DNA of 64,000 nucleotides from JAAXGX01 sp965221595 (GTDB lineage: Bacteria > Acidobacteriota > Vicinamibacteria > Vicinamibacterales > UBA8438). This document shows, piece by piece, positions 49,056-56,752 of the stretch (the stretch's first letter is position 1; every line of letters begins with the position of its first letter). The position numbers were made by a program, and so were the translations under genes. The stretch covers positions 3,162,001 through 3,226,000 of the forward strand of contig OZ244900.1 in assembly GCA_965221595.1 (NCBI GenBank), given 5' to 3'. Below the pieces are notes generated by a model. The model searched no databases. It saw only the letters and a list, made by a program, of their open reading frames with translations, and was not told the origin of the DNA.

Positions 49056-49731
49056 CCTCCTGGGCGTGGTGCCGGACGTCGCGGCCCGAGACGATGAAGA
49101 TGACTTCCTCGGCAATGTTCGTGGCGTGGTCGCCAATCCGCTCCAGGTGCCGCGAGACGAGGATGAGATCGAGCGCCGGCTCCGTCTTGGCCGGGTTCTC
49201 GAGGATGAAGCTGAGCAGCTCGCGAAACACCTGCCCTTTGAGCGCGTCGAGCGCGTCATCGCGGCCCAGCACCCCCCGGGCCCGCGCGGTATCGAGCGCG
49301 ACGTAGGCGTCGAGCGCGTCGCGCAGCATGCCCTGCGCGATGTCGGCCATGCGCGGAATGTCGATCAGCGGCTTGACCGGCGGATGCTCCATGTAGCGCA
49401 GCCCGGCCTCCGCGATGTTCACCGCGAAGTCTCCGACCCGCTCCAGGTTGCTGTTGATCTTGACGGCCGCGACGATGACCCGCAGATCGGTCGCCACCGG
49501 CTGCCGCAGCGCGAGCAGCTTGAAGCAGCGCTCGTCGATCTCGATATCGAGATCGTTGATCCGATCGTCGTCCTCGAGAACCCGCTCGGCCAGCGTGCGG
49601 TCGTGTGCCACGAGGGCGCGGACCCCCGACCGCACGCGCTCCTCGACCTCGCCGCCCATGACGAGCAGGCGGGCCTTGAGTTGATCGAGCTCGTCCTGCA
49701 GGTGCGGGACGATCGGGTGCGCCGGCTCCAC
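49042..49731 (-). CDS. phoU: Phosphate transport regulator PhoU
   Basis: PhoU links the Pst transporter with PhoR and keeps the regulon off when phosphate is plentiful. The 229-residue all-helical protein has two PhoU repeats; the metal-binding type motif E/DxxxD appears as LERVGDFAVNIAE in the first and LERIGDHATNIAEEV in the second. GTG 49731 is the start, 19 bases after the pstB stop. Confidence 0.93.
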   Translation of the reverse strand: MEPAHPIVPHLQDELDQLKARLLVMGGEVEERVRSGVRALVAHDRTLAERVLEDDDRINDLDIEIDERCFKLLALRQPVATDLRVIVAAVKINSNLERVGDFAVNIAEAGLRYMEHPPVKPLIDIPRMADIAQGMLRDALDAYVALDTARARGVLGRDDALDALKGQVFRELLSFILENPAKTEPALDLILVSRHLERIGDHATNIAEEVIFIVSGRDVRHHAQEGGAD

Positions 49732-49750
49732 GCTGCGCTCTCCCCCTCGG

Positions 49751-50575
49751 CTACCCGAACCGGCCGGTCACGTAGTCCTCGGTGATCCGCTGCGACGGGG
49801 CCGTGAAGATGCGATCCGTGCGATCGTATTCCACCACGCGGCCGAGCCAGAACACCGCCGTCCGGTCCGAAATCCGCGCCGCGTGCTGCATGTCGTAGGT
49901 CACGATCACTATCGTATAAGTGGACTTCAGCCGGTGGATCAGTTCCTCCAGCCGCTGGGTGCCGATGGGGTCGAGCGCCGCGGCCGGCTCGTCGAGCAGC
50001 AGGATTTCGGGGCGCACGGCCAGCGCCCGGGCGATGCACAGCCGCTGTTGCTGCCCCCCGGAGAGCGTGAGGGCGGAGGCCTCCAGGCGGTCCTTCACCT
50101 CGTCCCACAGGCCGGCGGCCTGCAGGCTGGCCTCGACACGGGCCTCGAGCTCGCCGCGGCCGACCACCAGCCCGCCGACGCGCGGGCCGTAGGCCACGTT
50201 CGCGAAGATTGATTTGGGAAACGGGTTCGCCTTCCGGAAGATCATGCCGGCCCGGCGCCGAACGTCGGCCACGTCCACGTCCGGTGCGTAGATGTCGCGG
50301 CCGTCGATTGCAACCCGCCCCGCCACCCGCGCGCCGGGGATGATGTCGTTCATCCGGTTCAGCGTGCGCAGGAAGGTGCTCTTGCCACAGCCGGACGGCC
50401 CCACCAGTGCCGTCACCCGCGCCGGCGGAATGTTCAGCGAGACCGCATCGAGCGCCCGCGTCGCGCCGTAGTGGACGCTGAGGTCGCGCACCTCGACCTT
50501 CGACTGCCCCGCCGGCGCTCGGCGGACGGTGACAGCGGGCGGTGATGGCTGCACGCGCGTCACCGGTATCGTCAT
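49751..50575 (-). CDS. pstB: Phosphate ABC transporter ATPase PstB with altered Q- and H-loops
   Basis: The 274-residue ATPase has Walker A GPSGCGKST at 59-67, signature LSGGQQQR at 171-178, Walker B ILLLDEP at 191-197 and D-loop ALDPIG. Two otherwise near-invariant residues differ: the Q-loop reads MIFRKANPFP with Arg-114 in place of Gln, and the switch region reads VTYDMQ with Tyr-227 in place of His. Surrounding PstB-specific segments (LNRMNDIIPG, NPFPKSI, MQHAARISD) are intact, so this is PstB by descent, but its ATP hydrolysis cycle may be altered. There are about 25 extra N-terminal residues. ATG 50575. Confidence 0.9.
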   Translation of the reverse strand: MTIPVTRVQPSPPAVTVRRAPAGQSKVEVRDLSVHYGATRALDAVSLNIPPARVTALVGPSGCGKSTFLRTLNRMNDIIPGARVAGRVAIDGRDIYAPDVDVADVRRRAGMIFRKANPFPKSIFANVAYGPRVGGLVVGRGELEARVEASLQAAGLWDEVKDRLEASALTLSGGQQQRLCIARALAVRPEILLLDEPAAALDPIGTQRLEELIHRLKSTYTIVIVTYDMQHAARISDRTAVFWLGRVVEYDRTDRIFTAPSQRITEDYVTGRFG

Positions 50576-50667
50576 CAGCAGACGGGTCTGCCCCCGCACC
50601 CCCGGCGTCCGCCGGGGGTCCTTCGGCCCGCGCCTTGCCCCTTCCGGCCCGCAGAGTCCGCGCCGTT

Positions 50668-51510
50668 CTACCGCTCGGACTCCCAGACTTCCGCAACCCG
50701 CCGGCGGCCCCGCATCCAGGCGGCCGGACCGCTCAGCAGCAGCACGAGCACCAGCAGCACCATGATAGCGGCTGCCGCGTTGTGAAGCAGCTCCGCTTCC
50801 GGGCGGGACAGCCAGTCGAAGATCCGCACCGGCAAGGCCGGCAGCGCCCGATCGGGGCCGGCGGGCGGCGCGGGCAGCGACGCCAGTCCACCGAGCACGA
50901 TCAGCGGCGCCGCCTCGCCCAACGCGCGGGCGAGCGCGAGCACCAGACCCGCCAGCGTGCCCGGCAGCGCAGCCGGCAGCACCTGGTGCCGGAGCGTCTG
51001 CCAACGGGTGGCGCCGAGCGCGCAGGACGCATCGCGCAGCGAGCGCGGCACGGCGCGCAACGCCGCGCGCGTCGACAGGATGACGGCCGGCAGAACGAGC
51101 AACGCGAGCGTGGCTCCACCGGCGGCGAGACTGCGCCCGAGCCCGAGGGCATGGACGAACAGCACCAGGCCGAGCAGGCCGTAGACCACCGGGGGTACGC
51201 CGGCCAGGCTGGCGATGTTGAGCTCGATGAGGCGCGTCCGCCGGTCGCGCGGCGCGTACTCCTCGAGATAGACCGCCGTGCCGATGCCGATCGGCAGCGC
51301 CAGGCAGGCGGCCAACCCGACCAGCGACACACTCCGGGCCAGGGCGCCAGCGAAGCCCGGCGGCCAGGGCAGCGCCGAGTCGCTGACGGCGTCGGCGGTC
51401 ACGACGGCGACGAGCGCGCCGAGCAACGCCGCGGCGCCCAGCGTGACAGCCAGGCCGGCCGTGTGCAGCAGCCGGTCCACAACCCGGGCGGCCGGCCGGC
51501 GGCGGCTCAC
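50668..51510 (-). CDS. pstA: Phosphate ABC transporter permease PstA
   Basis: This 280-residue inner-membrane permease has about six helices and the EAA-type loop LRDASCALGATRWQTLRHQVLP followed by GTLAGLVLALARALGEAAPLI. The EYAPRDRRTRLIELNIASLAGVPPVVYGLLG segment is typical of PstA; its core is GVPPVVYGL. GTG 51510 overlaps the pstC stop by GTGA. A 92-base gap separates it from pstB. Confidence 0.92.
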   Translation of the reverse strand: MSRRRPAARVVDRLLHTAGLAVTLGAAALLGALVAVVTADAVSDSALPWPPGFAGALARSVSLVGLAACLALPIGIGTAVYLEEYAPRDRRTRLIELNIASLAGVPPVVYGLLGLVLFVHALGLGRSLAAGGATLALLVLPAVILSTRAALRAVPRSLRDASCALGATRWQTLRHQVLPAALPGTLAGLVLALARALGEAAPLIVLGGLASLPAPPAGPDRALPALPVRIFDWLSRPEAELLHNAAAAIMVLLVLVLLLSGPAAWMRGRRRVAEVWESER

Positions 51511-52394
51511 TCGGGCGTCTCCCCGCCCGGCCGGCGCAGCCAGTTGCCGATGAGGCCGAGCCCGAACGTGCCGGCGAAGAGCAGCAGGCCGACAGCGAAG
51601 ATCGGCTGCTGATCGAAGGCGCCGGGCGGCGCCGTGTCGCGGGCCGCGTGCACGATGTAGGCGGCCAGGGTCTCGACCGGCGCCAGTGGGTTCGCAGCGA
51701 GGTGGGGCCGCCCGCCGCCAGCGACAGCCACGATCAGCGTCTCGCCAACGGCCCGCGCAGCGGCCAGGCACACGGCCGCCGCGATGCCGGCGCGCGCCGC
51801 CGGCAGCACGACCCGCAGCACGGTCTGCGCGCGGGTGGCGCCCAGGGCCTGGGCCGCCTCGCGCAGACCCCGCGGCACGCCCCGCAGCGCGTCCACCGCG
51901 AGCGCCGTCACCATCGGCAGAATCATCACGCCCGCGACCAGCCCCGGGCTGAGCGCATTCGCGTCCGCCAGCCCCGGCACGAAGCCCTGCAGCAGCGGGG
52001 TCACGAACCGCAGCGCGCAGTAGCCGTAGACGACCGTCGGCACGGCGGCCAGCAGCGCCAGCAGCGGCGCGAGCGCGCGCCGCACGGCCACCGGGGCGTA
52101 CTCGCTCAGGTAAACGGCGCTCAGCAGGCCGGTCGGCAGCGCCACCGCCAGGGCTACCAGCGCCACCAGCAGCGTGCCCGCCAGGAGCGGCAGCAGGCCG
52201 GGCGGCGCCCCGGCAACAGGCGCCCCCGGGGCGCCAAGCAGGAACTCGAGCGGCGGGACGCGGCGCAGAAAGTCCGCCGTCTCGTGCAGCAGGACGAGCA
52301 GCAGTGCACCACTGACCAGTAGCGACAGGCAGGCGCATGCCAGGAGCACGCGCGCGACCCCGCGCTCGGGATCGGTTGGGATGACGCGTCGCAT
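51507..52394 (-). CDS. pstC: Phosphate ABC transporter permease PstC
   Basis: The roughly 295-residue permease has six helices, SEYAPVAVRRALAPLLALLA, VPTVVYGYCAL and the EAA loop LREAAQALGATRAQTVLRVVLP, then ARAVGETLIVAVA. It is the first gene of the leftward pst-pho operon. No pstS gene for the phosphate-binding protein lies upstream; the neighbour is a divergent LolA-like gene. ATG 52394 is preferred; ATG 52430 would add 12 residues but overlaps a TATTAT that could be the -10 element. Confidence 0.88.
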   Translation of the reverse strand: MRRVIPTDPERGVARVLLACACLSLLVSGALLLVLLHETADFLRRVPPLEFLLGAPGAPVAGAPPGLLPLLAGTLLVALVALAVALPTGLLSAVYLSEYAPVAVRRALAPLLALLAAVPTVVYGYCALRFVTPLLQGFVPGLADANALSPGLVAGVMILPMVTALAVDALRGVPRGLREAAQALGATRAQTVLRVVLPAARAGIAAAVCLAAARAVGETLIVAVAGGGRPHLAANPLAPVETLAAYIVHAARDTAPPGAFDQQPIFAVGLLLFAGTFGLGLIGNWLRRPGGETPE

Positions 52395-52522
52395 CGCTGC
52401 AGACCGGAGCGCGCGGAGCGAACAGTCCATAATAGCAGCGATTCCGCCCGCCGGCTCGGCATTCGGGGTACACTGTCGTAAGTAGCGGGTACGCTGGTCA
52501 CTGTCGGGAGCCGAGGGGGTTC

Positions 52523-53296
52523 ATGCAACGATTGTCGAAGCGCCGGCCCGCTGTTCTCCTCGCGGCCGCAAGCGCCTGGCTGGTGGCGGCGCCGGCGGCA
52601 GCCCAGGTGGACGCGCTGGCCGTCATCGACCGCGTCGACCGCATGCTGCGCGGCGACTCCAGCCGGGGCGTTGCCACGATGGAAGTCGTGACCGAGCACT
52701 GGGAGCGCCGGATGACGATGGAGATCTGGTCGCTCGGCACCGACTACTCGCTGGTCCGCCTGCGCGCGCCGCAGCGCGAGGCCGGGACAGCCACGCTCAA
52801 GGCCAGGGACGACATCTGGAACTACCTCCCCAAGGTGGACCGGACCATCAAGATCCCGGCCTCGATGATGGGCGGCTCGTGGATGGGTTCGCACTTCACC
52901 AACGACGACCTGGTGAAGGAGAGCCGGCTCATCGAGGACTACGACATCGAGCTCACCTTCGACGGCGACGACGCCGCCGGTGACGGGGTCTGGGACTTCC
53001 GCCTCACGCCGAAGCCCGAGGCGGCCGTCGTATGGGGGCACATCGAGTACCGTATCCGGCAGCGCGACGACATGCCGCTGTGGACGAAGTTCTACGACGA
53101 GGACGGCGAGCTGGCGCGCACGATGGAGCACGGCGGCTACACCGAGTTCGGCGGCCGCCTCGTGCCCGGCGTCATGGACATGTTCCCGGCGGACAAGCCC
53201 GACGAGCGGACAACGATCCGTTACGAGGAGCTCGAGTTCGACGTCGACCTCGAGCGCTCCTTCTTCTCGCTCCGCAACCTGCAGCGCAGCCGCTAG
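52523..53296 (+). CDS. LolA-like outer-membrane lipoprotein-sorting protein (COG2834)
   Basis: This 257-residue exported protein has a signal peptide ending near PAAAQ and a LolA/LolB-like fold, with SRGVATMEVVTEHWERRMTM, YLPKVDRTIKIPASMMGGSW and KFYDEDGELARTMEHG. The central MMGGSWMGSHFTNDDL is typical of the COG2834 group, which is distinct from classic LolA and usually sits with ABC or RND exporters. It begins a five-gene set with two FtsX-type permeases, an ATPase and a barrel, so it is probably the periplasmic carrier of a lipid or lipoprotein. ATG 52523 follows GAGGGGG. The stop codon lies inside the arm of a fold-back element. Confidence 0.85.
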   Translation: MQRLSKRRPAVLLAAASAWLVAAPAAAQVDALAVIDRVDRMLRGDSSRGVATMEVVTEHWERRMTMEIWSLGTDYSLVRLRAPQREAGTATLKARDDIWNYLPKVDRTIKIPASMMGGSWMGSHFTNDDLVKESRLIEDYDIELTFDGDDAAGDGVWDFRLTPKPEAAVVWGHIEYRIRQRDDMPLWTKFYDEDGELARTMEHGGYTEFGGRLVPGVMDMFPADKPDERTTIRYEELEFDVDLERSFFSLRNLQRSR

Positions 53297-53463
53297 CAGC
53301 CCGTGGCAAAAGTCCCCGCTGCATTCGACGGGCGCTGCATCCCGCCTGACTGCGTTGCGCCTCGGTCGACTAGGCCCAACAGGCTCCCTCGTCGCGCCTT
53401 GCCAGGCGGGCGCCGCGCCCGTCTCGGTGCAACGCGGGGTTTCACCACGGGCCGCTAGCAGCC
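53291..53463. repeat. 173-bp imperfect fold-back element
   Basis: The two ends are inverted copies: GCTAGCAGCCCGTGG at the left pairs with CCACGGGCCGCTAGC at the right (one mismatch), followed inward by CCCCGC with GCGGGG, GACGGGCGC with GCGCCCGTC and CCCGCC with GGCGGG. The element fills the whole gap between the LolA-like stop, which it contains, and the permease ATG two bases after it. It resembles a REP/BIME or small MITE. A possible partial arm occurs at 30454-30476. Confidence 0.6.
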
Positions 53464-53464
53464 G

Positions 53465-54724
53465 ATGCACCCGTCCACGTGGTGGCGTATCGGCTGGCGC
53501 AACCTCGGCCGCAACCGCCGGCGCAGCCTGCTCACCGCGCTTGGGCTCGGAGTGGGCTACTTCACCGTGGTGTTCATGGTCGGGTGGGCCGTGGGCATCT
53601 CGGCGGAGCTGGTGGAGAACGCGACGTCCCTCGTGAGTGGGCAGATCGAGATCCACGCCGCCGAGTACCGGCCCGAACGCAGCCTGTACGACACCATCGG
53701 GGGGGGCGCGGGGACCGACGTCGAGGCGCTCCTGCGGGCGATAGACGCTGATCCGGACGTGGCCGCCGCCGCACCCCGCGTCTACGCGGGGGGACTGGTC
53801 AGCTCGGGGGAGGCGACGTCGGCGGGCCTGCTGCAGGGAGTCGATACCCGGCGCGAGACCGCCCTGACCCGCTTTCTCGATCCGCTGGTGGCGGGCCGCC
53901 TGCCGACCGCCGGCGCCTACGAGGTGGTCGTCGGCGAGGAGATGGGGCGCCAGCTCGCTGTAGGCGTCGGCGACGAGCTGATTGTCGTCGCCCCGGCCGC
54001 GGACGGCTCGCTGGCCAACGACCTCTACACCGTCAGCGGCATCTACCGCACGGGGCTCGTCGACTACGACGCCAACACGGCGGTCATGCCGCTGACCGAC
54101 CTGCAGCAGCTCGCGGCACTCGGTCCCGACCGCATCCACGAGATAGCGGTCGCCACCGCCGACCCGGCGCTGGCCGGCGCGGTGGCCGAGCGCCTCGGCG
54201 CCGCGCTCGGCGCCGCCGAGCGCGGCCTGGCGATCGCACCCTGGATGGAGCTCAACCCCGTGCTCACCGAATACGTGGCGCTCGTCGACTCGATCTACTG
54301 GGTCTTCATCGTGATCATCTTCGCGGTCGCCAGCTTCGGCATCGCGAACACGATGCTCATGGCGACGTTCGAACGCCGGCGCGAATTCGCGGTCATGCTG
54401 GCGCTCGGCGCGTCGCCATGGTCGGTGGTGGGCACGGTGCTGTACGAGGCGCTGGCGATCGGCGTGCTGAGCCTCGCCGTCGGCACGGCCATCACGGCGC
54501 CGTTGATGACCTGGTTCTACGCCGCGCCGCCCAGCCTCGAGTGGCTCTACGGCAACGTCACCCTGCAGGGCGCGCTGTGGACGCCCAGCCTGCGCGTGGG
54601 CTCCAACATCCCGGCCTGGAGCTGGGCCACGGTGGGGCTGCTGGTGACGGCGCTGGTGGCAGCCTTCTACCCGGCGCTGCGCGCCGCGCGCGTGCCGCCC
54701 GCCGACACCCTGTCAGGACTGTAG
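53465..54724 (+). CDS. FtsX/MacB-type ABC permease
   Basis: The 419-residue permease has an N-terminal helix after RNLGRNRRRSLLTALGLGVG, a large periplasmic domain (about 45-270) and three C-terminal helices with NTMLMATFERRREFAVMLALG and YPALRAARVPPADTLSGL, both typical of LolC/E- and MacB-type permeases. These pull lipids or lipoproteins from the membrane rather than move solutes through a channel. With the LolA-like protein upstream and a second permease four bases downstream, the most natural reading is a heterodimeric LolCE-like extractor. The substrate is unknown. Confidence 0.87.
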   Translation: MHPSTWWRIGWRNLGRNRRRSLLTALGLGVGYFTVVFMVGWAVGISAELVENATSLVSGQIEIHAAEYRPERSLYDTIGGGAGTDVEALLRAIDADPDVAAAAPRVYAGGLVSSGEATSAGLLQGVDTRRETALTRFLDPLVAGRLPTAGAYEVVVGEEMGRQLAVGVGDELIVVAPAADGSLANDLYTVSGIYRTGLVDYDANTAVMPLTDLQQLAALGPDRIHEIAVATADPALAGAVAERLGAALGAAERGLAIAPWMELNPVLTEYVALVDSIYWVFIVIIFAVASFGIANTMLMATFERRREFAVMLALGASPWSVVGTVLYEALAIGVLSLAVGTAITAPLMTWFYAAPPSLEWLYGNVTLQGALWTPSLRVGSNIPAWSWATVGLLVTALVAAFYPALRAARVPPADTLSGL

Positions 54725-54728
54725 CCGC

Positions 54729-56015
54729 ATGCAGCAGATGCACGCCCGCGTACTCGTCGTCCTGGCCATGCGCAACCTGCGGCGCCACCTGCGGCGCACC
54801 GTGCTCACCGCCTCGGCGATGATCGTCGGCGGCGCGTTGCTGGTCTTCTCGCTCACGATCGGCGACGGCGGCCATGAGCAGTGGATCGAATCGGGCGTGC
54901 GCCTCGGCAACGGCCACGTCACCGTCGAGCGCCCCGAGTACCGCGTCAGCCGGCGCATCGACGATCGCCTCTCGGCCGACGTGCGGCGCGCGGCCCAGCA
55001 GGCCCTCGGCGCGCCGGAGGTCGCGCCCCACGTGGTCGCCACCTCGGTGCGCCTCAGCATCAACGGCCTGGCGAGCTCGAGCGCCGGCGCGCGGCCGGCC
55101 CGGATCGTGGCGGTGGATCCGGTGACCGAGCCCGGCTTCGGGATGGTCGACGACCAGATCGTCGAAGGGCGCTACCTGGAGCCGGACGACCGCCTGGCGG
55201 CCTACGTCGGCGCGGAGCTGGTCGACAGTCTGGAGCTGCGGCTCGGATCGCGCTTCGTGGTGCAGGCGCAGGACACCGAGCGCGAGATCGCGGGCCAGCT
55301 CCTGCGGGTGGTCGGCATCTTCCGCAGCGGCGTGCAGGCGGTCGACCAGATGATGATCCACATCCCGCTCGCGACGGCGGGCGACTGGCTCGGCTCGCAG
55401 AACGACGTCACGAACGTGGGCGTCGTGCTGCACGGCAGCGCCGCGACGGCGCTCGTCAGGGGCCATCTGGAACGCGCGCTGGCCGATCCCGTCAGGCGCG
55501 GCGACGCGCGCGTCATGGGCTGGCGCGAGGCGGACCCGGCGCTCGCCGCGGCGATCGCCATCGACGACTTCGGCAACTACCTGACGAACGGGTTCTTGTT
55601 CGTCATCATCGCGTTCGGCATCGTCAACACGGTGCTGATGTCCGTGATGCACCGCCGCCGTGAGTTCGGTGTACTGCAGGCGCTGGGGCTGACGCCGGGC
55701 CAGACCGGTACCATCGTGCTGGTCGAGGGGCTCACACTGTCCGCCGCCAGCGGGCTCCTCGGCGTGATCCTGGGACTCCTCGGCACCTGGTACTTCTTCG
55801 GTGACGGGCTGGACATGTCCGCCGTCATGGAGAACGTCGGCGACATGACGTTCTCCGGCGCGGTCATCGATCCGGTCATCGTTCCGCTGTTCGGGGCGCG
55901 GCGCCTGCTGCAGATCGTCGCGTTCATCCTGTGCATCGGCGCGGTCGCGTCGATCTACCCCGCCCTGCGCGCCGCCCGGATCGACGTGACCGAGGCGATG
56001 AAGTTCGACCGCTAG
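54729..56015 (+). CDS. FtsX/MacB-type ABC permease, second subunit
   Basis: The 428-residue product has the same layout as its neighbour: RNLRRHLRRTVLTASAMIVGG at the first helix, a periplasmic domain, then NTVLMSVMHRRREFGVLQALG, a helix pair and SIYPALRAARIDVTEAMKFDR. The two permeases differ enough to suggest distinct halves of a heterodimer. Loop sequences such as SVRLSINGLASSSAG and HIPLATAGDWLGSQ show the MacB periplasmic fold. The ATPase gene follows 21 bases later. Confidence 0.87.
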   Translation: MQQMHARVLVVLAMRNLRRHLRRTVLTASAMIVGGALLVFSLTIGDGGHEQWIESGVRLGNGHVTVERPEYRVSRRIDDRLSADVRRAAQQALGAPEVAPHVVATSVRLSINGLASSSAGARPARIVAVDPVTEPGFGMVDDQIVEGRYLEPDDRLAAYVGAELVDSLELRLGSRFVVQAQDTEREIAGQLLRVVGIFRSGVQAVDQMMIHIPLATAGDWLGSQNDVTNVGVVLHGSAATALVRGHLERALADPVRRGDARVMGWREADPALAAAIAIDDFGNYLTNGFLFVIIAFGIVNTVLMSVMHRRREFGVLQALGLTPGQTGTIVLVEGLTLSAASGLLGVILGLLGTWYFFGDGLDMSAVMENVGDMTFSGAVIDPVIVPLFGARRLLQIVAFILCIGAVASIYPALRAARIDVTEAMKFDR

Positions 56016-56036
56016 CGGCCCCTTCCGCGAGCTGCC

Positions 56037-56732
56037 ATGACGAAAGATGAGGCTGTCCGGACCGCCGACGTCTGGAAGATCTTCAACCAGGAAGCCGAGG
56101 AGGTGCAGGCGGTCCGCGGCGTGGACCTGACCGTGACGCGCGGCGAGTTCACGGCGCTCGCCGGCCCGTCGGGCTCCGGCAAGACCACCCTCCTGAACCT
56201 CATCGGCGGCCTGACGCGCCCCAGCCGCGGCCGGGTCTGGGTGGCGGGGCGCGACGTGAGCGGGATGACGAGCCAGGCGCTGGCGCGGCTGCGGCTCGCG
56301 CAGGTCGGCTTCGTCTTCCAGGCCTACAACCTGCTGCCGGTGCTCACGGCCCTCGAGAACGCGGAGTTTCCGATGCTGCTCCAGGGCATCGACGCCGCCG
56401 AGCGTCATGCGCGTGTCCGCGAGCTGTTCGCGCGGACAGGCATGGACGGGCTGGAGGACCGGCGTCCCGGCAAGCTGTCGGGCGGGCAGCAGCAGCGGGT
56501 GGCCGTGGTGCGCGCGGTGGCGAGCCGGCCGGCGCTGGTGCTGGCCGACGAGCCGACAGCCAACCTCGACTCGGCGGCCAGCGAGGCGCTGCTCGACGTC
56601 ATGGCGGAGCTGAACCGCGACCTGGGCGTGACGTTCGTCTTCGCCACCCACGACGACCGCGTCATGGAGCGCGCCCGGCGTCTGATCCGCATGGTGGACG
56701 GCGCCATCGACACCGACGAGCGGCGCTCGTGA
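56037..56732 (+). CDS. LolD/MacB-type ABC ATPase
   Basis: The 231-residue ATPase has Walker A GPSGSGKTT, Q-loop FVFQAYNLLPVLTALEN, signature LSGGQQQR, Walker B ALVLADEP and H-loop ATHDD. All catalytic motifs are intact, and the LLPVLTALENAEFPM segment places it with LolD and MacB. It powers the two permeases encoded just upstream. The last four bases (GTGA) overlap a possible GTG start for the barrel gene. Confidence 0.93.
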   Translation: MTKDEAVRTADVWKIFNQEAEEVQAVRGVDLTVTRGEFTALAGPSGSGKTTLLNLIGGLTRPSRGRVWVAGRDVSGMTSQALARLRLAQVGFVFQAYNLLPVLTALENAEFPMLLQGIDAAERHARVRELFARTGMDGLEDRRPGKLSGGQQQRVAVVRAVASRPALVLADEPTANLDSAASEALLDVMAELNRDLGVTFVFATHDDRVMERARRLIRMVDGAIDTDERRS

Positions 56733-56752
56733 CGCCATGCAGCGATGAAGCC

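Noticed and set aside
49905..49920. A TATCGTATAAG string resembling a strong -10 promoter
   Set aside because: It lies inside the pstB coding region, in the strand encoding TYTIVIVTYD, and on neither strand does it precede a gene start at a sensible distance.
53297..53464. A small protein gene in the gap between the LolA-like and permease genes
   Set aside because: Open frames there are extensions or antisense shadows, and the DNA is better explained as an imperfect palindrome.
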